Part shown: piece after piece, positions 16,308 through 25,137 of the stretch | Numbering within the stretch: the first letter of the stretch is position 1 | Layout: the number at the start of each line of letters is the position of its first letter | Assembly (NCBI GenBank): GCA_020882975.1 | Contig: JAHRFD010000015.1 | Span: 1-64,000, forward strand | DNA from: Microcoleus sp. EPA2 | GTDB lineage: Bacteria; Cyanobacteriota; Cyanobacteriia; Cyanobacteriales; Microcoleaceae | Direction: 5' to 3' | Length of the DNA: 64,000 nucleotides | Notes under the pieces: model-generated | Told to the model about the DNA's origin: nothing | Database searches by the model: none | Seen by the model: only the letters and a program-made list of their open reading frames with translations | Program-made: the position numbers and the translations under genes

Positions 16308-17282
16308 ATGGATATTAAAAACGGCTTTGTAGGCACAATAGGCAACACACCACTAATTAGATTAAACAGCTTCAGCGATGAAACTGGCTGCGAAATTCTC
16401 GGCAAAGCAGAGTTTCTCAATCCCGGCGGTTCCGTTAAAGACCGGGCTGCTTTATACATCATTAAAGATGCAGAAGAAAAAGGTTTACTCAAACCGGGGG
16501 GAACTGTAGTAGAAGGGACTGCCGGCAATACGGGTATTGGCTTAGCCCACATTTGCAACGCTAGAGGTTACAAGTGTTTAATCGTGATTCCCGATACCCA
16601 ATCCCAAGAAAAAATAGATGCTTTGAGAACCTTGGGCGCGGAAGTTCGGACTGTTCCGGCTGTCCCCTACAAAGACCCAAATAATTATGTTAAATTGTCT
16701 GGAAGATTAGCAGCGGAAATGGAAAATGCCGTGTGGGCTAACCAGTTTGACAATTTAGCAAATCGCCGAGCTCATTTCGAGACAACTGGACCAGAGATTT
16801 GGGAACAAACCGACGGTAAAGTTGATGCTTGGGTGGCTGCAACGGGTACTGGTGGGACTTTTGCTGGGGTAGCGATGTTTTTGAAATCAAAAAATCCTGC
16901 AATTAAAACTGTCTTGGCCGATCCGATGGGCAGCGGGCTTTACAGTTATTTTAAAACCGGGGAAATTAAGAGTGAAGGTAGTTCGATTACCGAGGGAATT
17001 GGCACCAGTCGGGTTACGAGAAATATGGAAAATGCTCCGGTAGATGATGCGATCCAAATTGATGATACTGAAGCCGTTCGGGTGGTTTACCAATTGTTGA
17101 GAAAAGAAGGGCTATTTATGGGGGGTTCTGTGGGGATTAATGTGGGGGCTGCTGTGGCTTTGGCGAAGCAAATGGGACCTGGACATAGGATTGTGACGGT
17201 ACTGTGCGATGGTGGGGCTCGCTATCAGTCGCGTTTGTTCGATCGACAATGGTTAACTTCCAAAGGTTTGTCACCCAATTAA
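16308..17282 (+). CDS. Cysteine synthase A-like PLP enzyme
   Basis: The 324-residue protein makes cysteine from O-acetylserine and sulfide. The PLP lysine is Lys44 in NPGGSVKDRA, the phosphate-binding loop is EGTAGNTGIG, and the family block ATGTGGTFAGV is present. The ATG at 16308 matches the usual N-terminus (MDIKNGFVGTIGNTPLIRL), and the upstream open frame is not coding-like. The RLFDR C-terminus points to the cysteine synthase subgroup found beside classical CysK in cyanobacteria. Confidence 0.9.
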   Translation: MDIKNGFVGTIGNTPLIRLNSFSDETGCEILGKAEFLNPGGSVKDRAALYIIKDAEEKGLLKPGGTVVEGTAGNTGIGLAHICNARGYKCLIVIPDTQSQEKIDALRTLGAEVRTVPAVPYKDPNNYVKLSGRLAAEMENAVWANQFDNLANRRAHFETTGPEIWEQTDGKVDAWVAATGTGGTFAGVAMFLKSKNPAIKTVLADPMGSGLYSYFKTGEIKSEGSSITEGIGTSRVTRNMENAPVDDAIQIDDTEAVRVVYQLLRKEGLFMGGSVGINVGAAVALAKQMGPGHRIVTVLCDGGARYQSRLFDRQWLTSKGLSPN

Positions 17283-17462
17283 AAGTAAACGAGGACTGAG
17301 GTACTCTTGGGTCTAGAGCCTAGGGTCTAGGGGCTAGATGTTTCCTTTTCTGTCTGGGAATTCCTAAATGCCTAGCTCCTTGACTTGAGAATTGTTATAT
17401 GCTCGCAGCTATTTCCATGATAAAAAAATAGCATATATTGGGAATATTGTCAAATAAAAACT

Positions 17463-17762
17463 ATGAAAATTATCGAATCTTCTCGGCGAGTTCTGGTTTG
17501 TCAAAACCGGACTTGTCGCAAGCAAGGTGGAGCCAAGGTACTGGCAGCTTTTCAGAGTTTGTCACCCTCAGAAGTGGCGGTGGTTGCTAGTAGTTGTTTG
17601 GGACAATGTGGCAGTGGACCGATGGTGTTAGTGATGCCAGAAGAGGTTTGGTACTGCGCGGTTTGTCCTGAAGAAGTAGCCTTAGTGACAGAGCGACATT
17701 TGCGGGGAGGAGAGCCGGTGAAGGCGATGCTTTACCGCAAATTTCATGGCTCTGCTAATTAG
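17463..17762 (+). CDS. Thioredoxin-like [2Fe-2S] ferredoxin
   Basis: The 99-residue protein carries the four cluster cysteines of the thioredoxin-fold ferredoxins: CQNRTC (Cys13, Cys18) and CLGQC (Cys45, Cys49). GSGPMVLVMPEEVWYCAVCP follows, a typical NuoE-like electron carrier segment. An extra Cys-Ala-Val-Cys in this segment is unusual. It sits 180 bp after the cysteine synthase gene, and co-transcription is uncertain. Confidence 0.9.
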   Translation: MKIIESSRRVLVCQNRTCRKQGGAKVLAAFQSLSPSEVAVVASSCLGQCGSGPMVLVMPEEVWYCAVCPEEVALVTERHLRGGEPVKAMLYRKFHGSAN

Positions 17763-17776
17763 TCGATCGCCCTTGT

Positions 17777-19009
17777 TTAAAATTCTTCAGCAAACAATCG
17801 GCGGAGAATTTCCGTAACTTCGGCGCAGATTCTAGCATCGAGTTCGATGGCCAGACTGTCGGTACTCTTAGAACCATCTAAAGTTTTTACACCGCGCAAA
17901 GTCAAAGCTAAAGTTCTGAGTTTGGGTGGCTTTCCACCCGCCTTTGGCCGCTCGTCCACAAACCACATCAAAGCGAGGTAAACTGTTTCTATAGTTCCCC
18001 TAATCGAGCTGACTCCGTGGCCGAGTTTGGAGATAATTACTGGAGAATTGATGACGCCATCCATCCCCAAAGTTTTAATTGCTTGATCTCCATATCGAGC
18101 CGTGTCATTTCCCATGGCTTTAATAATGCTTTTGAGGCTGTTCCACTGAGCACCTCGCAAGCGCGATCGCTGTTCCAGATTGTAGTGCCATCCTAACATT
18201 GAAACTAACTTAGTCAGATCGTAGGCGGATACAAAATTATCTTGTCTAGGGCTATTTTCAGCGGCTGTGAGTACCACTTTTTGTTTGATTTTATCAAAGA
18301 TTTGGGGATTTTCAATAAACGGATCGTCGCCGTAGTCGCTGCGAAAAATGAGGTCATTATTGCCAGTAGTTTTCTTCAGCCACTGTTCGAGTCCTACACG
18401 AGTATCAAAGCGTTTGAACATCGCCGCTAAGGAGTTAGAAGTTGCGATATTTTCCGTATAGCTAATCATGTGTGTGGCTAAATCCTCAAAGGGAATATCC
18501 TTTTGTTGCCCATCTGCATCTCTGATGGTGCAGTTACTAATGTCGCAGTCGGGATATTTGATATTTACTTGACAGACGGTATTGATTAGGGGAATAATTT
18601 TCGTAGCACTCCAAAACTGAGCTTTGGTAAGTGCATTTTTTCCCAGCCACTTCACCTGGATTTTACCATCCACAAAAGTGCCAATACAAACACAGGCTTG
18701 TTGGATGTCTTTGTGGATAAAGTTTAAAGCTTGAGTGTCAATTTGAGGCAGGACTCCCAGGCTAGGAAATGGGCTAAATTTGAGCTGGTTATTGACTGGG
18801 GGAATGTAGCTAATGAGCTTTACACCATCGGGTTTTTGCTTGAGGTAATCGGGATAGTTTTTAATTTCTTTGCGGTAAGCAGACTTTTGAATACCCCAGT
18901 CTAAAAACGCTTGTTTTTCTAAATTAGCTTGGATGTCTATTTCGATTTGGAGGAATTTTTTGAAAATGAGCGATCGATCTTTGGCAATTTCGATGGGAGT
19001 TAGATTCAT
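17777..19009 (-). CDS. Serine beta-lactamase / penicillin-binding-protein-fold protein
   Basis: The 410-residue product has no evident signal peptide. It shows the three landmarks of serine beta-lactamase-fold hydrolases: SxxK as SATK (134-137), an SxN-equivalent TEN (185-187) in MISYTENIATSNSLA, and KTG-equivalent KLG (328-330). The helix SAYDLTKLVSMLGWH also fits the fold. Cyanobacterial members are annotated only as serine hydrolases. Lacking an export signal, it may not act on peptidoglycan, and the substrate is unknown. Confidence 0.7.
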   Translation of the reverse strand: MNLTPIEIAKDRSLIFKKFLQIEIDIQANLEKQAFLDWGIQKSAYRKEIKNYPDYLKQKPDGVKLISYIPPVNNQLKFSPFPSLGVLPQIDTQALNFIHKDIQQACVCIGTFVDGKIQVKWLGKNALTKAQFWSATKIIPLINTVCQVNIKYPDCDISNCTIRDADGQQKDIPFEDLATHMISYTENIATSNSLAAMFKRFDTRVGLEQWLKKTTGNNDLIFRSDYGDDPFIENPQIFDKIKQKVVLTAAENSPRQDNFVSAYDLTKLVSMLGWHYNLEQRSRLRGAQWNSLKSIIKAMGNDTARYGDQAIKTLGMDGVINSPVIISKLGHGVSSIRGTIETVYLALMWFVDERPKAGGKPPKLRTLALTLRGVKTLDGSKSTDSLAIELDARICAEVTEILRRLFAEEF

Positions 19010-19045
19010 AATATTAGTTGGGTAGTCCGTCGGGAATCAGAAATA

Positions 19046-19327
19046 TTAAGCTTTTTTACCACGTACTTGAATACGTTTATCAGTTTTTTGTTTCTTAGCC
19101 CAAGAGATAAATCTCTGGAGTTGAGGGTCGTTTTTGAGCTTTTCCAGGGAGTTGAGCTCTTGGGCTAGGTGTTTGTTGTCAAATAGGGAGTGAATCTGGC
19201 GGTGACAAGCAGAACAAATGTCGATTGTCGGGCTGGGATCTGCGTTTTTTCGCTTGGTGTTTTGTTTGGGTATCAGGTGATGGGCGGTTAATGCTTCCAT
19301 TTCGCGATCGCACAATTCGCACTTCAT
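19046..19327 (-). CDS. Stand-alone small HNH endonuclease-like protein
   Basis: The 93-residue protein has the pattern CELCDRE...LTAHHLIPK...DICSACHRQIHSLF, an HNH motif framed by two CxxC zinc knuckles. A basic C-terminus (WAKKQKTDKRIQVRGKKA) follows. Stand-alone proteins of this family are widespread in bacteria, with unknown role. The ATG at 19327 is preferred because upstream codons run into the IscB element end. It lacks the RuvC and bridge-helix parts of IscB, so it is not simply a broken IscB. Confidence 0.75.
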   Translation of the reverse strand: MKCELCDREMEALTAHHLIPKQNTKRKNADPSPTIDICSACHRQIHSLFDNKHLAQELNSLEKLKNDPQLQRFISWAKKQKTDKRIQVRGKKA

Positions 19328-19351
19328 AAAAAACACTCGGTAAGTGGGAAA

Positions 19352-19372
19352 CTCAGTGGCTTCAGCCCTGAG
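19352..19372. repeat. IscB element right-end hairpin
   Basis: CTCAGTGGCT...AGCCCTGAG forms a 9-bp stem with one bulge. The identical 21-bp sequence in the same orientation lies at 20893-20913, so the pair brackets iscB. A second small hairpin (GGCGATTTCAATCGCC) is found at 19386-19401. Confidence 0.7.
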
Positions 19373-19415
19373 AGGGAAACGGCTCGGCGATTTCAATCGC
19401 CTTGAATCTTCAAAT

Positions 19416-20687
19416 TTAGAATGAGTAGCTATACCCATCTTTATGGTGAATGGTTTTGCAGTATTTATGACTAATCCCTTGCACCAATTCTGATGCCGAA
19501 ATATTGAATGAACCAGTCGATCTAACCGCAACCCGACCAACATACTCACCTATCTTTTTACCACTGGTAACGACTGCTTTTACAATGTCGCCAGTTTGAA
19601 AACCTTTGACAAATTTGTTTCTTGGAACGTACCGAGATGGGAAGCCAAATTTATCGGTACGGCACATTTGACGAGTCCCATGTCCAGTTGCTTTAATTAG
19701 TAATGGTTTACTCGTAACTACAGACAATGATTCAAGTTGACCGACACAAGCAGCATCAAGCCAATGAGTTTTAGGTAGTTGCAGTCGAGTACGATTGAAC
19801 TTTGTCAGCCCACCTGAACCGGTCGAAACGGGCAACCCCGTTTCTTTTAGTCGAGAGAATAACGCCCATCGGGTCGAGTTCACGGCAGCAGCATCCTTAA
19901 GTGGACGTTTTGCTTGTGCAAGAATGTGCTTCAAAATATCAGGTTTCTTTGCCAAGAATCGCTCAACATCTTGAGTGCCTTTCTTCTGATTGCACTGCTC
20001 ACAAGCAAGGCAGAGATTAGAAATTCGATTACTTCCACCTTTGGCTTTTGGCTGAATATGTTCAACTTGCAAGGGTACTTTTTCAATGTTGCAGTAAGCA
20101 CATTTCCTGTTCCATTTGTTCAATAAATATTCGCGGATTTCGTACCCACATAAAATACCTTGCTGGTATTCCAGCCCACTAATTTCTGGGTTTTCTAGTT
20201 GTTGTAGGTCAAATCTGACAAGCTCTTGAACAATCGAATTGATTGGTGCAAGTCTGCGTAATTTATTGACCCAAGTTAAGGTGGTTTCTACCCGGTGTTG
20301 CAAGGATGGTGCTAACCAACCTTTTTGGCGGGTACGGTTCAAAAACCTTGCTTGGCGGTAGCGAGTATGACGGTTTCGTCGTCCTCGACGCAGTGCGCGA
20401 CGGGAATCAAGACTTGCTTTTATGGCTTGCCCTCGATGAGTTAGTTCAGCGCCAAAAATTACTTTTGAGTCGAATAATAAAGCGATGCCAGTAGTTTTAG
20501 AGCCTGGGTCTAACTTGAGAGTGATTGATTCGGAGCTTGCTGTTGCCACCACTTTCAAAATGATGGTAAACGGATAATTCCGAAATACCGCAGCTTTTCC
20601 GGTGTTCAATAACCTACGTGCAAGACCTGGGCGAACCGGATTCAGTGGTCGTTTTTCGGTATCACAAACAAAAACAAAATTAGACAT
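19416..20687 (-). CDS. iscB: IscB, RNA-guided HNH-RuvC nuclease (Cas9 ancestor family)
   Basis: The 423-residue protein has the IscB architecture. The N-terminal PLMP-like segment FVFVCDTEKRPLNPVRPGLA leads. RuvC-I follows (LKLDPGSKTTGIAL, Asp60), then an Arg-rich bridge helix (RRALRRGRRNRHTRYRQARF, about 94-114). RuvC-II (IVQELVRFD) precedes an inserted HNH with zinc knuckles (CAYCNIEK, VEHIQPKAKGG, CEQCNQKKG). RuvC-III (HWLDAACVGQ) is followed by a beta-rich C-terminal domain. All nuclease motifs appear intact. The upstream 200 bp contains the presumed omega-RNA. No TnpA is present. Confidence 0.93.
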   Translation of the reverse strand: MSNFVFVCDTEKRPLNPVRPGLARRLLNTGKAAVFRNYPFTIILKVVATASSESITLKLDPGSKTTGIALLFDSKVIFGAELTHRGQAIKASLDSRRALRRGRRNRHTRYRQARFLNRTRQKGWLAPSLQHRVETTLTWVNKLRRLAPINSIVQELVRFDLQQLENPEISGLEYQQGILCGYEIREYLLNKWNRKCAYCNIEKVPLQVEHIQPKAKGGSNRISNLCLACEQCNQKKGTQDVERFLAKKPDILKHILAQAKRPLKDAAAVNSTRWALFSRLKETGLPVSTGSGGLTKFNRTRLQLPKTHWLDAACVGQLESLSVVTSKPLLIKATGHGTRQMCRTDKFGFPSRYVPRNKFVKGFQTGDIVKAVVTSGKKIGEYVGRVAVRSTGSFNISASELVQGISHKYCKTIHHKDGYSYSF

Positions 20688-20940
20688 TTTCAGTCCTCCC
20701 TTGCGGGGTAATGTTAGCTTCGACCTGGTTATTTAGGCTTGTTAGGCTTTCAACACTGTTCCAGTGACTTTAGAACTGTTTAATTGAAAACGACAGAGCG
20801 GGAAACTAGCTTCGCATTTCGAGGTGTCGTGACCTAAATAACGGCTCCTTTAAAAAGGGGTCTGGTCAGAACAGCTTGTAACTTCTTACAAGCTCAGTGG
20901 CTTCAGCCCTGAGTTACTGACAGTTTTCTCTATGTTGTTT
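20688..20940 (-). ncRNA. Probable IscB omega-RNA region
   Basis: IscB guide RNAs are encoded just upstream of iscB, with the guide at the RNA 5' end beyond the left element end. Here the 205 bp before the iscB ATG hold the CTCAG...CTGAG hairpin (20893-20913), the stem CTTGTAA/TTACAAG (20875-20892), and further complementary stretches such as TTATTTAGG/CCTAAATAA (20730-20738, 20830-20838). No open frame is present. The position and structure fit an omega-RNA; the ends are approximate. Confidence 0.55.
20893..20913. repeat. IscB element left-end hairpin
   Basis: This is an exact copy, in the same orientation, of the hairpin at 19352-19372. It probably marks the left boundary of the element and the first stem of the guide RNA. 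Confidence 0.7.
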
Positions 20941-20982
20941 AATAGTATAAACTACATCAAACCGATGACTAATCACTCACAA

Positions 20983-21738
20983 CTATGCTTTTTTTTCAAA
21001 TACCATTAAATGCTGCTGAGGTAACATTTCCTTAGTTTGTTTCCAAACTAAACCCACCGCTGCCATTTCTTTTTTTACTTGCTTTTGCGTCATTTTGTGC
21101 AAACCTTTAATCGGCAGTAAGGGGTTTTCGCCTCGATACTCGATGGATACTGTGCGTCCTCCCGGTTTCAGTGCCTTGACAATGCCTTGCATCATCTCTC
21201 TTGGATATTCAAATTCGTGATAAGCATCCACCATGACAACTAAATCTACACTGTTTTCTGGTAAATTAGGGTCAGTGACACTACCCAAAACTGGCTCAAC
21301 ATTAGAAATATTTTTCTCAATCTTATTCAATTCTACAAATTTTAGCATTTGCGGCTGCACATCCACGGCAAAAACTTTTCCTTGTGGAACTAATGGCGCA
21401 ATCCGAAAGCTGAAATATCCGGTTCCCGCGCCAATATCTGCGACAATATTTGTTGGTTTTAAATCGAGATTATTCACTAATCTGGCTGATTTTTCTTCCA
21501 TGCCACGAGAAGGTCTTTCCAGCCACCCAGCCCCTTCATATCCCATGACTTTAGCGATTTCTCGACCCATATAAAATTTACCTATTCCATCGGGATTGTG
21601 GATGGTACGCTGCTGATAAATCTCGTTTCCTTTGGCAATTTCACCTGCAATTGCTACACCAACATTGAGTTGTAAGAGACAAAATATTGCCAAGAAAATT
21701 GCTGATATTGAATTGATAATCTTTTTGGTATTATTCAC
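20983..21738 (-). CDS. Exported class I SAM-dependent methyltransferase
   Basis: The product has the Rossmann SAM site VADIGAGTGYFSFRIA, motif II VFAVDVQPQML and the LVVMVDAYHEF segment. From the GTG at 21738 it starts with a clean Sec signal peptide (VNNTKKIINSISAIFLAIFC ending in VAIAGE), about 251 residues in all. Earlier in-frame codons up to 21807 fall in a dispersed repeat and are unlikely to be translated. The substrate is unknown. Exported methyltransferases of this type recur in cyanobacteria. Confidence 0.82.
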   Translation of the reverse strand: MNNTKKIINSISAIFLAIFCLLQLNVGVAIAGEIAKGNEIYQQRTIHNPDGIGKFYMGREIAKVMGYEGAGWLERPSRGMEEKSARLVNNLDLKPTNIVADIGAGTGYFSFRIAPLVPQGKVFAVDVQPQMLKFVELNKIEKNISNVEPVLGSVTDPNLPENSVDLVVMVDAYHEFEYPREMMQGIVKALKPGGRTVSIEYRGENPLLPIKGLHKMTQKQVKKEMAAVGLVWKQTKEMLPQQHLMVFEKKA

Positions 21739-21808
21739 AATAATCCTGAGTTTATGTTTGTAGGTTCTTGGGAACGCCGATGCTTTGGGAGCATCCAGAT
21801 TTTGCATA

Positions 21809-21873
21809 GGCGAAGCATTGCGGCAGACAATTTATTAGTGATAACCAGAGATTTACAGCCGCAATGCTTCGCC
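21809..21873. repeat. Inverted repeat with perfect 16-bp arms
   Basis: GGCGAAGCATTGCGGC (21809-21824) and GCCGCAATGCTTCGCC (21858-21873) are perfect inverted copies with a 33-nt spacer. It is a typical dispersed cyanobacterial palindromic element in the spacer between the methyltransferase and the S66 peptidase. Confidence 0.75.
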
Positions 21874-21952
21874 CCTACGAATATATTTGCAAAACAGAGA
21901 TATGCCCGATGCTTTGGCTCTGGTTCGCCAATATCGAGCAATAATGCCAGAT

Positions 21953-22972
21953 TTAATTAACAGCCGAATCCAATAATCTAATTGTACCATAACCTGCATC
22001 AATTTCAACTTCTTGACCGATGGGCAAAGTGAACTTATCTCGAATATGACCGATGGCAGAACCGTACCAGGCAGGAATTTTCAAGGGGCGGATGCGATCG
22101 GACAAAACTTGAGTTAAGGTGAGAGATTCTTTTGGTGTTTCGGGGTCACACTTGGTACATTGTCCGAAAATAAAACCGGATATTTGATCCAGAATGCCAG
22201 CTAATTTGAGTTGAGTCAACATTCGATCGATGCGATAAACTTCTTCCCCAACTTCCTCAACAAACAAAATATTGTTTTGCCAATCTGGCAGATACCCGGA
22301 GCCAATCATAGTTGAGATGACTGAGAGATTCCCACCGATCAGCTTTCCCCTAGCTTTTCCGTCTCTAATAGTTTCAATATCCATTTTTTGAGGATTTTGG
22401 CAAGTGACAGCACCAGCATCAAACAAAACTTGTTTGAGATAGTCTACTGTAAAAGAACTCCAGCTAGATACACCTAAAGGTCCGTGAAATGTGACCAGAT
22501 TAGTTTTAGTGTGAATAGCTAATAAGAGTGCTGTCACATCACTGAAACCGATAATTATTTTCGGATTGTTACGAATTATGTTATAATCGAGAAGTGGCAA
22601 GATGCGACCGCATCCCCAACCGCCCATACCAGTGAAAATAGCTTGGACTGAGGAGTCGGCGAAGGCGTTATTGACATCGGCGGCGCGATCGGCATCTTTA
22701 CCAGCTAAGTAGCCGTAGCGCTCGTAAAAATGTTCTCCCAATTTAATTTTTAAACCCAAGAGTTCGGCCGCTTTAAAAAAAGGTTTAACTTCCTTTTCGT
22801 AGGCGAAAGCGGCGGGATTGATTAAAGCTACAGTATCACCTAATTGCAGGCGAGGTGGTAAGATAGGAGTGGGGGATTTGGGTAAGATATTGGATTGGGC
22901 GATCGGTAATAATTGAGTACCAATAGCAGTTAGTCCAAAAGTGCGGAGCAGATAGCGACGGGGTATAACCAT
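21953..22972 (-). CDS. LD-carboxypeptidase family protein (peptidase S66)
   Basis: The 339-residue protein cleaves LD-peptide bonds in peptidoglycan turnover or inactivates microcin-like compounds. The nucleophile Ser lies in GFSDVTALLLAIH. The Glu of LFVEEVGEEVYRIDRML and the His of GHIRDKFTLPIG complete the triad. An N-terminal RRYLLRTFGLTAIG suggests Tat or Sec export. The ATG at 22972 is preferred; upstream codons lack coding character. It is divergent from the carotenoid oxygenase, with a 74-bp shared leader. Confidence 0.9.
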   Translation of the reverse strand: MVIPRRYLLRTFGLTAIGTQLLPIAQSNILPKSPTPILPPRLQLGDTVALINPAAFAYEKEVKPFFKAAELLGLKIKLGEHFYERYGYLAGKDADRAADVNNAFADSSVQAIFTGMGGWGCGRILPLLDYNIIRNNPKIIIGFSDVTALLLAIHTKTNLVTFHGPLGVSSWSSFTVDYLKQVLFDAGAVTCQNPQKMDIETIRDGKARGKLIGGNLSVISTMIGSGYLPDWQNNILFVEEVGEEVYRIDRMLTQLKLAGILDQISGFIFGQCTKCDPETPKESLTLTQVLSDRIRPLKIPAWYGSAIGHIRDKFTLPIGQEVEIDAGYGTIRLLDSAVN

Positions 22973-23046
22973 AGTGAGAAAATGAGCGGTGGTATGATTG
23001 TATAATAAAATATATGTTGTGTTTAGTTTAATTGTGAAATTATCCC

Positions 23047-24480
23047 ATGAAAACCGAAAGTAAAACATCAGCTAAAAAATCTTGGGCGAAACCTTTCGCC
23101 AGTCCCGCTACCGAGTTTCCGCTGACTAAACTATCAGTTAAAAGTGGCAAAATTCCCCTCGGATTTCGCGGGAGTCTCTACCGCAACGGGCCTGCTCGTT
23201 TGGAACGCGGAGGTCTTGCTGTGGGACATTGGTTTGATGGCGACGGTGCAATTTTGGCCGTACATTTTACTGATGGCGGTGCGAGTGCTGTCTATCGTTA
23301 CGTGCAAACAGCGGGATATCAAGCTGAGGAAAAAGCTGATAAATTTCTCTACAGTAATTACGGTATGACAGCACCGGGTCCTGTTTGGTTAAGGTGGACT
23401 AAAACTGTTAAAAATGCTGCCAATACTTCTGTTTTAGCTTTGCCCGATCGCCTTTTGGCATTGTGGGAAGGTGGCCCGCCTCACCGCCTTGATTTGGAAA
23501 CTCTGGAAACTTTGGGGATGGACTATTTAGGCAGTTTAGATAGTAACTTTGTGTATTCCGCTCACTGCAAGCGCGACCCGATTACTGGGAATATTTTCAA
23601 CTTTGGAATTACCAATGGTGCGACTACAAAGTTAAATCTGTATAAAAGCGATTTTACTGGCAAAGTCGTACAAAAATCAACTGTTACCTTAGATGGAATT
23701 TACGCGCTCCACGATTATGTTTTTGCGGGAAAGTATTTGATATTTTTTGTACCGCCGGTGCAAGTCAATTTTTTGCCATTGTTAGCGGGAATTAGCAGTT
23801 ATAGCGAGTCCTTTAAGTGGAAACCGGAATTAGGAACGCAGATATTAGTTTTTGACTCGGAAACTCTATCTTTAGTTAGTCGCGGCGAAACCGAGGCTTG
23901 GTTTCAGTGGCATTTTGCTAACGGTTTTGTTAAGGAAGATGGCGATGTGGCGGTAGATTTTGTGCGCTTTGCTGATTTTACAACTAATCAGCGACTGAAA
24001 GAAGTAGCGACTGGTGAAACTCACACCGATGCAGAGGGTACTCTTTGCCGAGTGCATCTCAATCCTCTAACGGCGAAAGTGACAGGAATAGAAGAATTGT
24101 TGGATAAACCTTGCGAGTTTCCCATCGTACCGGCGGCCGAAGTAGGACAAGACTCCCGCTATATTTATGTGGCAATGTATCGACCTCAAGTAGATATTGT
24201 AGCGGAACGTTATGGTGCGATCGCCCGTTTGGACACGCAAACCCGCAATCTCACAATTGCCGACTGTGGCGAAAATCGCTATCCCGCAGAACCCATCTAC
24301 GTTCCAGATATTTTCTCAGAAAAAGGTTGGATAGTAACAGTTGTTTACGACGGCAATTCTGATAAAAGCGAAGTCTGGATTTTTGACAGCGATGGGCTCG
24401 ATCGCGCTCCTGTTTGTCAGCTAGAATTGCCTAGTGTCATACCTTTAGGGTTTCATGGTACTTGGAAAAATGCTGTATGA
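23047..24480 (+). CDS. Carotenoid cleavage oxygenase (apocarotenal oxygenase-like)
   Basis: The 477-residue enzyme is a seven-bladed propeller non-haem iron oxygenase that cleaves carotenoids or apocarotenals. The four iron-binding histidines are recognisable in YSAHCKRDP, YALHDYVF, QWHFANG and GFHGTW. The N-terminal block FRGSLYRNGPARLERGG and HWFDGDGA are family hallmarks. The size fits Synechocystis ACO. No signal peptide is present. Confidence 0.93.
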   Translation: MKTESKTSAKKSWAKPFASPATEFPLTKLSVKSGKIPLGFRGSLYRNGPARLERGGLAVGHWFDGDGAILAVHFTDGGASAVYRYVQTAGYQAEEKADKFLYSNYGMTAPGPVWLRWTKTVKNAANTSVLALPDRLLALWEGGPPHRLDLETLETLGMDYLGSLDSNFVYSAHCKRDPITGNIFNFGITNGATTKLNLYKSDFTGKVVQKSTVTLDGIYALHDYVFAGKYLIFFVPPVQVNFLPLLAGISSYSESFKWKPELGTQILVFDSETLSLVSRGETEAWFQWHFANGFVKEDGDVAVDFVRFADFTTNQRLKEVATGETHTDAEGTLCRVHLNPLTAKVTGIEELLDKPCEFPIVPAAEVGQDSRYIYVAMYRPQVDIVAERYGAIARLDTQTRNLTIADCGENRYPAEPIYVPDIFSEKGWIVTVVYDGNSDKSEVWIFDSDGLDRAPVCQLELPSVIPLGFHGTWKNAV

Positions 24481-24639
24481 GCAGATTGTAAAGAAGTGTT
24501 GCGGAAGATTTATTAAAAATTGTTGCCGCTTTAGCTTCTAGTTGTTAAGGTGTGTGTAGAGAGGTAATTCTCATATCTAGGAGGTGTGCAATTCATGGTC
24601 TATATTTATCAAAGGTTCTGTGGTAATTCTGGCGAATAA

Positions 24640-24890
24640 AATTCGTGGCTATACAGACAAAAACCATCTATTCTGGGTCCATGGAATTTGTGCCTAAACA
24701 CACACAAACCATCAATTCTGACGAATCAAATTCGCGAATTTTTACGGACATACACGCAAACCGTCAATTGTCGGCGAATTAAATCCGTGACTACACACAC
24801 CAAGTCCGCCTGTACAGACACACAAACCGTCAATCCCCGGCGAATTAAATTCGCTAATTTGTACGGTGACACACACCAAGTCTGCCTGCG
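24640..24890. repeat. Degenerate tandem repeat region
   Basis: Units of about 55-70 bp share ACACACAAACCRTCAAT and then CGAATYAAATTCG, with ACACACACCAAGTCYGCCTG in the later units. Three clear units and one weaker unit are seen between about 24640 and 24890. Plus- and minus-strand frames across it are composition artefacts. The remaining bases of the 24481-25137 gap show no gene. Confidence 0.55.
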
Positions 24891-25137
24891 CCGACTAAAA
24901 AAAGGCGAATCTAGCCAGATTTTGTATAATTGTTCACCGGGTTTTCCCACCTCAAGTTTGTCTGCTTGAATGAGGTTTACTTATCAGATTCCTGACCAAT
25001 TTCTGGCACATCAAAGTTTAGTTCAACTCACGGGTACGTTGTCGATTCAAAAGTTTTGAGTTAACTCCACAAAATTCACAACTCACAACTTATAACTCCG
25101 TACTCGGTGAGCACTTCAAATCCAGAGGGTTAAATCT

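Noticed and set aside
21739-21941. Frames over the spacer upstream of the methyltransferase
   Set aside because: They consist of a dispersed inverted repeat and appear on both strands.
24688-24969. 93-codon and 74-codon frames on opposite strands
   Set aside because: Both are low-complexity translations of the degenerate tandem repeat.
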